From assembly GCA_016197225.1 (NCBI GenBank), contig JACPWC010000094.1:1-33793 (forward strand): a DNA stretch of 33,793 nucleotides, in the 5' to 3' direction. This DNA comes from Chloroflexota bacterium. Lineage in GTDB: Bacteria > Chloroflexota > Anaerolineae > Anaerolineales > VGOW01. The position numbers and the translations under genes are program-made. Below are positions 1-6,881 of the stretch, piece by piece. Under the pieces are notes generated by a model that saw only the letters and a list, made by a program, of their open reading frames with translations, was not told the origin of the DNA and made no database searches. The stretch's first letter is position 1. Every line of letters starts with the position of its first letter.

Positions 1-2
1 AA

Positions 3-527
3 CACGATTCCATTGTCCACGATACGGCTCAGCTAGCCCGGCGGGTGGCTTAGGTGCGCGAACAGTACAATGACGACTCGCTCGTCGAGCCGTTTTTAGA
101 CTCGCGGGAGTTTCACGTTGGCATCCTGGGCAACGGCAACCCTGAAATCCTGCCGCCGGTGGAATATGATTACTCGGTTTTCACTGACTTGCACGACCGG
201 CTGTACACCTACCAGTGGAAGTACGATGGCGACTCTCGCGGCTACAAAGAGATCAAACTGCTTTGTCCTCTGCCAGCCGGTGACGGGTTGCTGGTGGAGA
301 AACTCAAGGCGACGGCGCTTGCGGCTTACAAGGCGTTTCAACTCAGCGATTATGGCCGGATCGATCTACGGATGCTGGGCGATGAGCCGCAAATCCTGGA
401 CATCAATCCCAACCCGGACATTGACTACACTTCGGCGCTGATGACAAGCGCCAGAGCCTGCGGGCTGACCTACAATCAGGTGGTGACTCGTATTGTCGAG
501 CTGGCCTCAGCCCGGATGCCGGGGTAG
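3..527 (+). pseudogene. D-Ala-D-Ala ligase-like ATP-grasp protein, 3' part, interrupted by an in-frame amber codon
   Basis: The C-terminal half of an ATP-grasp ligase resembling D-alanine-D-alanine ligase, which joins two D-alanines for peptidoglycan. The part after the stop carries the family pattern LVEPFLDSREFHVGILGNG (the 'VEEF-x-GREF' segment) and the metal/ATP-binding end DLRMLGDEPQILDINPNPD. The same frame is open from base 3 to 50 and reads HDSIVHDTAQLARRVA, which is exactly the stretch that precedes this point in the family. A TAG at 51-53 then interrupts it, followed at once by VREQYNDDSLVEPF. The homology is therefore continuous across the stop, and a GTG start at 54 would produce only a fragment. 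A single GAG-to-TAG change would explain it (inferred). The gene runs off the left edge. It converges on the recombinase gene with 10 bp between the stops. It could equally be another ATP-grasp ligase, or intact if the TAG is a sequencing error. Confidence 0.75.
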
Positions 528-537
528 GGTGGGGGGA

Positions 538-1530
538 TTACCGATTTTTGTTTTGATTGAAAATCTGGTAGTAGTCGCGATCCAAATCATCATCCGATAG
601 ATGAGCGTAACGCTGAGTGATGGCGATGTTTTTGTGCCGGGCCAACTCTTGAGCCAGCTTGAGGTTGCCGCCCGAAGCCCGTAACACGACCGTGACGAAG
701 TAATGGCGGAACGAGTGTGGGGTGATGGTTCCTTTGGCCTCCTCGCCCAGCGCGCCCACCACAGCCCGATCCACAATCTCTCTTGCCCCAACCGTATTCA
801 ACCGTAAAACTTTTTTGCCGGCGCCGTCGTCGTGGCGGGCGAAGATCGGCAGGGAACTGAGGGCGCGGCCTGTGCCGCCGTCCAGTTCAGCCCGCGCGTT
901 GAGGTAGGTCTTGATGGCCGATAGCGCCCGCGTTGAGAAGCGCACCACGCTTTCGCGGTCACCTTTGATGATGACGATGGCCCGATTCTCTGCCCAGTCA
1001 ATCTGGCCGCGCGTCAGGCGGCAGGCCTCGGAGATGCGAAGACCGGTGTCGGCCAATGTGCAGATAAAGGCCCGGTCACGGAGGCGGCGCAACCATTCGC
1101 GCTCGTCTTTCGATGGAGTCGAAGCCATCGAATTGACATAATCTGCCACCTGTTCAATTTGTTCACGAGGAAACTGGGGTAGCCGAGGCGCAACTTTTCG
1201 TTGTCGGCGTTTGAGGATGGTGTGAACCTGCGTCAGGTTGATGGGTGCGTTTTCTTCGGCCTGGAGGTATTCGTAGAAGCCGATGATGGCAGTGAGAAAG
1301 AGGCTCTCGGTGGCCGGGGCATAAGGCTTCAGGGCCGTGACGTACCAGCCCAGCCACTCTGAAGAGGTCTCGGCAGGGGCCATTGTGTCACTATTCATCC
1401 CGTGCTTTTTCAAAGTGGCGAGGAACTTGTGAACGGCCTGGGCGTAAGCGCGGTGTGTGCTTTCACTGCGGCTGTCGGCTACGATGCGAAGATAGCGTTC
1501 GGCGGCGGCCTGGAGGGTTGAGGTTGGCAT
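538..1530 (-). CDS. Tyrosine recombinase / integrase (XerC/XerD-like)
   Basis: A 330-residue site-specific recombinase that cuts and rejoins DNA through a phosphotyrosine. The N-terminal SAM-like core-binding domain spans about residues 5-110 and the catalytic domain about 120-320. The catalytic residues are visible: Arg165 in TGLRISEA, a lysine in IKGDRE, His272 and Arg275 in HSFRH, His299 in LARHKN and nucleophile Tyr308 in QRYAHL. The length is near the usual 300 of Xer proteins. The N-terminal part is unlike canonical XerC/XerD, so it may be a mobile-element or accessory recombinase rather than the dif resolvase. No phage genes, transposase or obvious attachment-site repeats flank it. It has its own promoter and a dyad in its leader, which suggests autoregulation. 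The ATG at 1530 starts at the proper N-terminal helix. Confidence 0.9.
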   Translation of the reverse strand: MPTSTLQAAAERYLRIVADSRSESTHRAYAQAVHKFLATLKKHGMNSDTMAPAETSSEWLGWYVTALKPYAPATESLFLTAIIGFYEYLQAEENAPINLTQVHTILKRRQRKVAPRLPQFPREQIEQVADYVNSMASTPSKDEREWLRRLRDRAFICTLADTGLRISEACRLTRGQIDWAENRAIVIIKGDRESVVRFSTRALSAIKTYLNARAELDGGTGRALSSLPIFARHDDGAGKKVLRLNTVGAREIVDRAVVGALGEEAKGTITPHSFRHYFVTVVLRASGGNLKLAQELARHKNIAITQRYAHLSDDDLDRDYYQIFNQNKNR

Positions 1531-1546
1531 AATCTGGCTCCGATTT

Positions 1547-1580
1547 TGTGGTTGTGATAATGATACTTATCAACACCACA
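1547..1580. promoter_or_regulatory. Imperfect 14-bp dyad in the recombinase leader, probable operator
   Basis: The arms TGTGGTTGTGATAA (1547-1560) and TTATCAACACCACA (1567-1580) are inverted repeats matching at 12 of 14 positions around a 6-bp centre. The dyad directly abuts the -10 box of the recombinase promoter and covers the predicted transcription start near 1574. That is a typical place for a repressor or autoregulatory site. Its binder is unknown; it could be the recombinase itself. Confidence 0.6.
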
Positions 1581-1609
1581 ATAATAGCCCCGATTGTTCA
1601 GCTTGTCAA
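1581..1609 (-). promoter_or_regulatory. Sigma-70-type promoter of the recombinase gene
   Basis: Read on the minus strand: TTGACA at 1609-1604, a 17-bp spacer, and TATTAT at 1586-1581. The -35 is a perfect match and the -10 matches 5 of 6. The predicted start near 1574 gives a leader of about 44 nt to the ATG at 1530. Confidence 0.8.
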
Positions 1610-1639
1610 CCAGGCCACAGAATCTGAGTGCCCGTTTTG

Positions 1640-1710
1640 GCCCTCGGCGATTGAAATCGCAGCAATGCAGGGCCAAGCCTGCGCAGGCTAAAACCGCAAT
1701 CGCTGAACGG
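1640..1710. repeat. Intergenic palindrome cluster
   Basis: The 1610-1786 gap between the recombinase promoter and the transpeptidase gene contains no convincing gene. It holds a short perfect inverted repeat GCGATT-GA-AATCGC (1647-1660), a perfect 14-bp palindrome AGCCTGCGCAGGCT (1676-1689), and a further AATCGC-bearing segment near 1698-1703 that could pair with the first repeat. It looks like a dispersed REP-type element, but only one copy is in the window. Confidence 0.45.
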
Positions 1711-1786
1711 TTATTTGGCCCCCCACCCTTCCGGCGGCCAACCCGTGCCGGGCCAGGCCAAGTAAGCAAAAGTGAACAGCGCAAAG

Positions 1787-1795
1787 TGATATACT
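1787..1795 (+). promoter_or_regulatory. Extended -10 promoter element of the L,D-transpeptidase gene
   Basis: TGATATACT, an extended -10 (TGn plus TATACT), ends 6 nt before the GTG start at 1802. A normal -10 to +1 distance puts transcription start on or next to the start codon, so the mRNA would be leaderless. No good -35 is seen at 17 bp, which fits the extended -10 class. Confidence 0.6.
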
Positions 1796-1801
1796 TTTCG
1801 C

Positions 1802-2803
1802 GTGTCCGCTCCCCTCTCTCGCCGCAACTTTTTACGGCTATCGTCCCTTTCGGCGCTAGGTCTGGCCTTCAAGCCTTTGCCTCTGGACGACCAGCCTGAG
1901 CCGATCTTTTGGGGCCGGGTGATTTTTGTTTACCTCACCGTCTACAGCCGCCCATCGGTTTACGGGCGCACCGTGGCGCTTTATGATTTGGAAACAGTCC
2001 TGCCGATCTATGAAGAAGTTGAAGGCCAGGATGCAGACGCCTACAACAAGAAATGGTATCAGACGCGGGACGGCTTCATTCACTCGACCAACGTCCAGCC
2101 GGTCGCCATTCGCCCCAACCTGCCCGCCGCCATCTCCGATTTGACTCTAGGTGAGGTTACGGTTCCGTCTGTCGTGGCCCGAGCCAGGCCCGGCTACCTT
2201 TCGACGGAACGGTATCGCCTCTACTACGGTTCAACTTACTGGATTCGTCAATCGCGTCAGGATCGGGATGGCCGGGTGTGGTACGAACTCTGGGACGAAC
2301 GCTACGACAACAGTTACTACGTTCCATCGTCCACCGTTCGCGTTATTCCCCCAGACGAGATTTCGCCGATCTCACCTGGGGTGAAAGATAAAACCATCCT
2401 GATTGACACGACGGCCCAAACCATCGCCGCGCTCGAAAACGGCCAGGTTGTGTTCAAAACGCGAACATCCTCCGGCGGCGTGTTCGGCATTGACAAAGAT
2501 TTCCGGACGCCGCTTGGCGATTACGTGATTGATCGCAAGCGACCCACTCGCCACATGGCCGCCGGCGACGGGGCCGCCGACGATGCTTATGATTTGCCCG
2601 GCGTGCCCTGGGTGAGCTACTTCAACGGCGGCATCGCCATTCATGGCACCTACTGGCACAACGACTATGGCCGCCCCTGGAGTCACGGGTGCATCAACGT
2701 CCTGCCCCAGGACGCCAAATGGCTTTATCGTTGGGTGTTGCCGGTTGCGCCTGCCGGCCAGCCTCTTGTTGAAGCTCGCGGCACGTCGGTTGTAGTCGTT
2801 TGA
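1802..2803 (+). CDS. Tat-exported L,D-transpeptidase (YkuD domain)
   Basis: A cell-envelope enzyme predicted to form 3-3 cross-links in peptidoglycan or attach proteins to it. The N-terminus has a twin-arginine signal (SRRNFLRL, residues 6-13) followed by a hydrophobic stretch, so it is likely exported folded by Tat. A middle region of about 30-190 contains two SH3-like repeats (around YSRPSVYGRTVALYD and VVARARPGY). The YkuD catalytic domain occupies about 195-325. Its signature is present: His near HGTYWH and SHGCIN with nucleophile Cys297. The start is GTG with no ribosome-binding site, consistent with a leaderless transcript. It sits 21 bp upstream of the CtpA-type protease, another envelope enzyme, in the same orientation. 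Confidence 0.9.
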   Translation: MSAPLSRRNFLRLSSLSALGLAFKPLPLDDQPEPIFWGRVIFVYLTVYSRPSVYGRTVALYDLETVLPIYEEVEGQDADAYNKKWYQTRDGFIHSTNVQPVAIRPNLPAAISDLTLGEVTVPSVVARARPGYLSTERYRLYYGSTYWIRQSRQDRDGRVWYELWDERYDNSYYVPSSTVRVIPPDEISPISPGVKDKTILIDTTAQTIAALENGQVVFKTRTSSGGVFGIDKDFRTPLGDYVIDRKRPTRHMAAGDGAADDAYDLPGVPWVSYFNGGIAIHGTYWHNDYGRPWSHGCINVLPQDAKWLYRWVLPVAPAGQPLVEARGTSVVVV

Positions 2804-2805
2804 CG

Positions 2806-2814
2806 TGCTATACT
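2806..2814 (+). promoter_or_regulatory. Extended -10 promoter element of ctpA
   Basis: TGCTATACT lies in the 21-bp gap after the transpeptidase stop and ends 10 nt before the ctpA ATG at 2825. Start of transcription is predicted near 2821, giving a leader of about 4 nt. No clear -35 is visible. It would let ctpA-smpB be expressed separately from the transpeptidase. Confidence 0.55.
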
Positions 2815-2824
2815 TCTCAAACTT

Positions 2825-3997
2825 ATGCGCCAAAAACAAAACTGGTTCTTCCTGGCTTCTTACATCCTCGTCACCGCCATTGCCTTCACCACGACCTACT
2901 TCGCCGGCTACTTCACGCGAGCGGCAGTGGAAAGAAATCAGACCGCGCGAGATGAGCGCTACCCGTTATTGGCCGAAGTCCACAACATCGTAGACACCAA
3001 CTTTCAAGGGCAAATGCCGACCGATACGCAACTGGAGTACGGCCTGATACGAGGCCTGCTTACAAGCTTAGGCGACCGGTACACAATTTTTCTGGAGCCG
3101 CCAGCGCAGGAACTTGAAACACAATCCTTGCAAGGTGAGTTTGGCGGTATTGGGGTAAATTTACGCCGCGACGAAGCAGGGGTCATCGTCATTTCTCCTT
3201 TCCCCGACTTGCCGGCGGCTGTGGCCGGGATTCAGGAAGGGGATGTCTTGGTCGCCATTGACGGCCAAACCATCACCCCCGAAACCTCACTCGACGAAGT
3301 CTCAGCGTTAATTCGCGGGCCAGTGGATACGGAAGTGACGGTCACCATCCAGCAAAGCGACGCCTTGCGCGACTTCAAACTCAAGCGGCAGAACTTTGAG
3401 ATCCCCTCCGTCACTTGGCGGGCGCTGGAACAGGACTCGACAATCGGCCTGGTATCGGTCAGCCGATTCAGCGACAAGACGCCTCTGGAAGTACAACGGG
3501 CGCTCGACGACTTGCAGGCCAAAGGGGTGGCGAGCATTGTGCTCGACCTGCGCGGCAACGGCGGCGGCCTGCTCGACTCGGCCATCAACACCGCCTACTT
3601 GTTTCTGGATGGCGGCGTGGTGATGATTGAAGACCGGCGCGGCGAAGCCGAGCAGACTTACACCGCGCCCGGCAAAGGGGTCGCCGCCGACCTGCCCCTG
3701 ACCGTGATCATTAATGGGGGCACGGCCAGCGCCGCCGAGATTCTGGCCGGCGCGCTTCGCGACCGGGGCCGCAGCCCCCTCATCGGCCAGACGAGTTTTG
3801 GCAAAGGCTCGGTGCAACTGATCTTCACCCTTTCCGACGGCTCGTCCATTCATGTGACTAACGCCCGCTGGTACACGCCCAACCACACCGGCATTGACGG
3901 CCTTGGACTCAAACCTGACATTGAAATTCAACCCGGCGCCGACGGCTCCGACCCGGAACTGAACCGGGCCGTCGAGTATTTGCAGTCATTACCTTGA
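2825..3997 (+). CDS. ctpA: Carboxy-terminal processing protease, S41 family
   Basis: A membrane-anchored serine protease that recognises C-terminal tails of exported proteins. A single N-terminal transmembrane segment (about residues 7-29) is followed by an N-terminal helical region, a PDZ domain (about 90-175, containing GIGVNLRRDE and the GDVLVAIDG turn) and the S41 catalytic domain. The catalytic dyad is Ser302 in GGTASAAEI and Lys327 in SFGKGSVQ, 25 residues apart as usual for this family. At 390 residues it has the normal length of bacterial CtpA proteins. Its stop codon is 2 bp before the smpB ATG, so the two are almost certainly cotranscribed. E. coli Prc/Tsp, a relative, degrades ssrA-tagged proteins in the periplasm, so the link to smpB/ssrA here may be functional (inference). 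Confidence 0.93.
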   Translation: MRQKQNWFFLASYILVTAIAFTTTYFAGYFTRAAVERNQTARDERYPLLAEVHNIVDTNFQGQMPTDTQLEYGLIRGLLTSLGDRYTIFLEPPAQELETQSLQGEFGGIGVNLRRDEAGVIVISPFPDLPAAVAGIQEGDVLVAIDGQTITPETSLDEVSALIRGPVDTEVTVTIQQSDALRDFKLKRQNFEIPSVTWRALEQDSTIGLVSVSRFSDKTPLEVQRALDDLQAKGVASIVLDLRGNGGGLLDSAINTAYLFLDGGVVMIEDRRGEAEQTYTAPGKGVAADLPLTVIINGGTASAAEILAGALRDRGRSPLIGQTSFGKGSVQLIFTLSDGSSIHVTNARWYTPNHTGIDGLGLKPDIEIQPGADGSDPELNRAVEYLQSLP

Positions 3998-3999
3998 TC

Positions 4000-4461
4000 A
4001 TGAGCGACGACAACAAAGTTCTCGCCTCCAACCGAAAGGCGACGCACGACTACTTTATAGAAGATAAGTTCGAGGCTGGTATTGCCCTGCGCGGCAGTGA
4101 GATCAAATCAATCCGCGAAGGGCGAATTCAACTGCGCGAGGCTTACGTCCGGGTTGATCAACGCGAAGTGTGGCTGATCAATGCCCACATCAGCATTTAC
4201 GACCCGGCGGCCAAACAGAACCACGATCCGCTTCGCCCGCGCAAGTTGCTCCTGCATCGTAAAGAGATCGGCAAGCTGATGGAGAAAGTAAAGCTCAAAG
4301 GATACACGGTTGTGCCGCTTGATGTGCATCTCTCAAAGGGGCGGGCCAAAGTGACGGTTGCTCTGGCCAAAGGCAAGCGTCAGTACGACAAGCGGCAGAC
4401 GATTGCCAAACGCGAGAGCGAGCGTGACATGGCGCGTGCGCTTGGACAGAAGGAGCGGTGA
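4000..4461 (+). CDS. smpB: SsrA-binding protein SmpB
   Basis: The 153-residue partner of tmRNA in trans-translation; it binds the tRNA-like domain of tmRNA and places it in the A site of stalled ribosomes. Family hallmarks are visible: the N-terminal NRKATHDYFIEDKFEAGI, GSEIKSIREG, the HLSKGRAKV loop (family form NxxGxAKV) and a basic tail with KRQYDKRQTIAKRE that would read the mRNA channel. The ATG at 4000 is chosen over an in-frame TTG at 3994 because the protein then begins with the usual short MSDDNKVL lead and clears the ctpA stop by 2 bp. The stop codon overlaps the ATG of the next gene. The tmRNA gene itself lies 869 bp downstream on the same strand. Confidence 0.97.
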   Translation: MSDDNKVLASNRKATHDYFIEDKFEAGIALRGSEIKSIREGRIQLREAYVRVDQREVWLINAHISIYDPAAKQNHDPLRPRKLLLHRKEIGKLMEKVKLKGYTVVPLDVHLSKGRAKVTVALAKGKRQYDKRQTIAKRESERDMARALGQKER

Positions 4462-5258
4462 TGACCGACCAGGACATTCACTCCATCGGCGGCTTGAACA
4501 AGCTTTCGCTCGAAGAGCGCCTTGACTATGCGCGAATGTTGATCCCCCCTGCCCTGCTGGAACGCTATAGCCTCAACCCGCAGACTCTGGCCGACGATCA
4601 GGGCCGCCCGTTGCTGGTCTGGGCCGGGCCGCCCGGCACTACCGCCGTCGAGCTGGCGCTCTATCATCAGCACAGCGCCCGCGATCCGCTAATGTATTTT
4701 CACATTACCGACACGATCAGCCAGCAGCTCCATGTTCTGCTCGCGGTCATCAACGATCCGGATGGCCCGCGCTTTGAGGTGGATAAAATGCCGGATGGTA
4801 GCAAAACGCATTTCGGCGTTTTCAAGCGCAATGTTGAGGCCGAGGCGGGGGCCATGCAGGCCGGCTTGGCCCCCGGGCAGATCAGGCGCGGCCTGCGGAT
4901 TTTGCGAAATGCAATGGAGTGTTTTGAGGATTTTGCCAAACGGCTGGGCCACGAGATGTATTTTGTGGAGCCGCTGTCCTACCACAACGCCGTGATTTTT
5001 GAACGTTACGGCTTTGCTTATCAACAGGGACGGCGCTGGATGCAAAGCCTCAACACCCGATTCTCGCCGGGCGGCGACCTTATCCCCCGCCTCGACGGTT
5101 CAACCGTCTTTCGTCAGCCCGAGGCCGTCCACAGCATCCGGGGCCGGAGTTGGGCCATTCACGATGGAATTTTGGGCGAGCCGTTCACCGGGGTGACGAT
5201 GTACAAACGGGTCGGCCAGAACGCCGAAACCTCAACTTTTCCTGATGGCGTGTGGTAA
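4461..5258 (+). CDS. Unrecognised protein translationally coupled to smpB
   Basis: A 265-residue soluble protein with no family I can name. Its ATG shares a base with the smpB stop (TGATG), and an AGGAG lies 5 nt upstream, so ATG 4461 is preferred over GTG 4458 and translation is coupled to SmpB. There is no signal peptide or membrane segment. The N-terminus (about 1-60) is helical and begins with a leucine-rich SLEERLDYARMLIPPALLERY. The middle segment contains YFHITDTISQQLHVLLAVINDPDGPRF in which long strands are likely. The stretch YHNAVIFERYGFAYQQGR (near 180) resembles the C-terminal 'N-x-x-FYxKxGF' motif of GNAT acetyltransferases, but the rest of that fold is not obvious. Its place between smpB and ssrA is the main clue to its role. 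Confidence 0.85.
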   Translation: MTDQDIHSIGGLNKLSLEERLDYARMLIPPALLERYSLNPQTLADDQGRPLLVWAGPPGTTAVELALYHQHSARDPLMYFHITDTISQQLHVLLAVINDPDGPRFEVDKMPDGSKTHFGVFKRNVEAEAGAMQAGLAPGQIRRGLRILRNAMECFEDFAKRLGHEMYFVEPLSYHNAVIFERYGFAYQQGRRWMQSLNTRFSPGGDLIPRLDGSTVFRQPEAVHSIRGRSWAIHDGILGEPFTGVTMYKRVGQNAETSTFPDGVW

Positions 5259-5267
5259 TTGTTGGTG

Positions 5268-5305
5268 AGACTTCCGAAATCTCGCGAAGCGGATCTCGGA
5301 AGTCT
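5268..5305. repeat. 10-bp inverted repeat upstream of ssrA
   Basis: AGACTTCCGA (5268-5277) and TCGGAAGTCT (5296-5305) are perfect inverted repeats separated by 18 bp, in the 72-bp gap between the unknown gene and tmRNA. No T-run follows, so it is a poor intrinsic terminator. It may be a dispersed palindromic element or a processing hairpin. A TAAAAT at 5312-5317 could be the ssrA -10, but no matching -35 is seen. Confidence 0.55.
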
Positions 5306-5330
5306 ATGTGGTAAAATCAAAACACAATCT

Positions 5331-5736
5331 GGGGATGACAGGCTTCGACGGATGAGGCTGGCATCGGATTGCAAGCCGGGAGGCTCCGACCCCGTAAAAT
5401 CAGAGCACAAGCTTAAGTGCCAACCGCACCAATGCTTACGCGGCTCTCCCGCTCGCGGCCTAATCTCCGCAAGTTAAGAGCCTGACCCTGTAAACCAGGG
5501 TCCGTCTGCCCCGAGCGCCTCCGACCGCGCGGGCCCCAGGCGACACAAAAGCCGGAGTGCCACCGGGTAATTTCTCTAGCCTGGTGAAAGAGGGGTCTTT
5601 GGACTCCAGAGGAGCGGCGGTTGCCCAACCCTGTCTGCCGGGGAGCAACTGCTAAGGCTAAAATAGGCGGGCTAAGCTTGTAGATATCTGCTGTCGAGTC
5701 ATTCGGACGCGGGTTCGACTCCCGCCATCTCCACCA
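5331..5736 (+). ncRNA. ssrA: Transfer-messenger RNA (tmRNA, SsrA)
   Basis: tmRNA rescues stalled ribosomes and tags the unfinished protein for degradation. The 5' end GGGGATG pairs (with a G-U pair) with the 3' CATCTCC ahead of an encoded CCA (CCACCA ends at 5736), forming the acceptor stem. A GGCTTCGACGG near the 5' end and the T-arm GCGGGTTCGACTCCCGC near the 3' end are typical. Between them lies the tag reading frame and a long structured region rich in paired GC segments (pseudoknots). The total of about 406 nt is slightly longer than the common 350-400. It is one-piece, not permuted. It ends 4 bp before a strong hairpin terminator. Protein-coding frames crossing this stretch are spurious. 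Confidence 0.96.
5419..5463 (+). other. tmRNA proteolysis-tag reading frame
   Basis: After the usual A-rich lead, codons GCC AAC ... GCG GCC TAA encode ANRTNAYAALPLAA followed by a stop. It begins with the near-universal Ala-Asn and ends in the hydrophobic LAA terminus recognised by ClpXP-type and Tsp-type proteases. The resume codon is GCC at 5419-5421. The 14-residue length is within the normal range. Confidence 0.93.
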
Positions 5737-5740
5737 ACGC

Positions 5741-5772
5741 AAAAGCCGACGAGGTCTCTCTCGTCGGCTTTT
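5741..5772. terminator. Bidirectional hairpin terminator between ssrA and the methyltransferase gene
   Basis: AAAAGCCGACGAG (5741-5753) and CTCGTCGGCTTTT (5760-5772) form a perfect 13-bp stem with a 6-nt loop. The ends provide A/T tracts on both strands, so it can end ssrA on the plus strand and the ligA-methyltransferase operon on the minus strand. Confidence 0.9.
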
Positions 5773-5775
5773 GAT

Positions 5776-6881
5776 TCACGACCACACCCTGCACACCAAT
5801 CCTTTTAGATACTCTCCCTCCGGAAAATTCAGCGCCACCGGATGATCACTGGCCTGGGTGAGGCGCTGGATGATTTGCGCCTCGCGGCCCGAGTCGAGCG
5901 CCGCGCCGGCCACCACTTTCTGAAACAGTTCCGGTTCGATCAGCCCCGAACACGAAAACGTGAACAGGATGCCGCCCGGCTTGAGCAGTTTGAAGGCCAG
6001 CAGGTTGATGTCTTTGTAGCCGCGAGTCGCGCCTTCGATCTGGATTCGCGACTCGGCGAACTTGGGCGGGTCAAGGATGATCAAGTCGAACTGGCGGCCT
6101 CGGTCGCGGTATTGACGCAGAACGTGAAACACGTCGCCAACAACATTTTCAACTTTCGAGTCATCCAGGCCGTTGCGTTCAACATTTTGCCGCGCCAGTT
6201 CCAGCGCCGGGGCCGAGGGCGGCCTTCGGCATAAGTCGCTACCAAAGCCCGATTGTCGCGCTGATCAAGATAAAATCCGGTCTTGTGGCCGCGATACACG
6301 TCCACTACAAACCGGCAAGCGCCCTCCTGAATTTCGATCAGGTCGGGCGGCGGACTCCCGGTCAGAATTCCGGTGACTGGCGGCAGGCCTTCCTTCTCAC
6401 GCACGTCCACATCTGATCGCTCGAACACACCCTTGATTCCAGGTTGGGCCGCCACTGTTTGGGCAACAGTTTCTTTCCACTTCTCGGCTCCGGCAGACAG
6501 AAACTGGCACACCGCAAAGTCGGCGTAGCGATCTACAACCACGCCGGGCAAGCCATCGCTCTCGGCGCTCACCCAGCGGAGCGCAGAGGTAGTTGCTTCA
6601 AGTGAAGCGCGGCCCGCAATCGCTTTTTCAATGCGTTGGCGAAAGAGGGCTTCATCAACGGCAGTTGGTTCGTCCCACGTCCAAACGCGGGCGACGATTT
6701 GTGAGTTGGGGCTGTAGGCGGCGCGGGCCAAAAACTTGCCGCCCGCCGAACGAACGACGAGGGTGTCGCCAGAGGCCGGGTTTCCCGTCACGTTGGCGGT
6801 TGCCCCGGCGAACACCCAGGGATGGCGGCGCAGGAGGGCTTTTTCGCGCTCCGGTTTGAGGAAGAGAGTCGGTTCGTTCAA
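5776..6881 (-). pseudogene. RlmI-type 23S rRNA (cytosine-5) methyltransferase, frameshifted with loss of SAM motif I
   Basis: Two frames together make one class I SAM-dependent rRNA methyltransferase. The first (6881 down to about 6219, roughly 221 residues) contains the PUA domain (RRHPWVFAGA) and the linker domain ending [21 protein letters not shown]. The second frame continues directly with [28 protein letters not shown], the catalytic-domain motif [11 protein letters not shown] and [10 protein letters not shown], ending at 5776. In the family about 28 residues should lie between these parts: the SAM-binding loop resembling VLNCFSYTGGF plus the acidic strand. They are missing, and the frame changes at the same spot (about 6215-6232). 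The two parts sum to about 368 residues, and adding 28 gives the usual 396. The start is a TTG overlapping the stop of the upstream gene (TTGA). As read, it cannot be functional; a collapsed assembly is the alternative. Confidence 0.85.

Noticed and set aside
51-53. Pyrrolysine or programmed readthrough at the TAG
   Set aside because: No pyl genes or stimulatory structure are seen, and the position is not a catalytic one; mutation or sequence error is simpler.
538-1800. A prophage or integrative-element boundary marked by the tyrosine recombinase
   Set aside because: No phage, conjugation or cargo genes and no flanking direct repeats were seen; the neighbours are housekeeping-type genes.
5700-5736. 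A tRNA gene at the GGTTCGACTCC motif
   Set aside because: It is the T-arm and 3' end of tmRNA; no separate D-arm and anticodon stem exist next to it.
5413-5742. Short protein frames on either strand across the tmRNA gene
   Set aside because: The region is fully explained by tmRNA structure and its tag frame.
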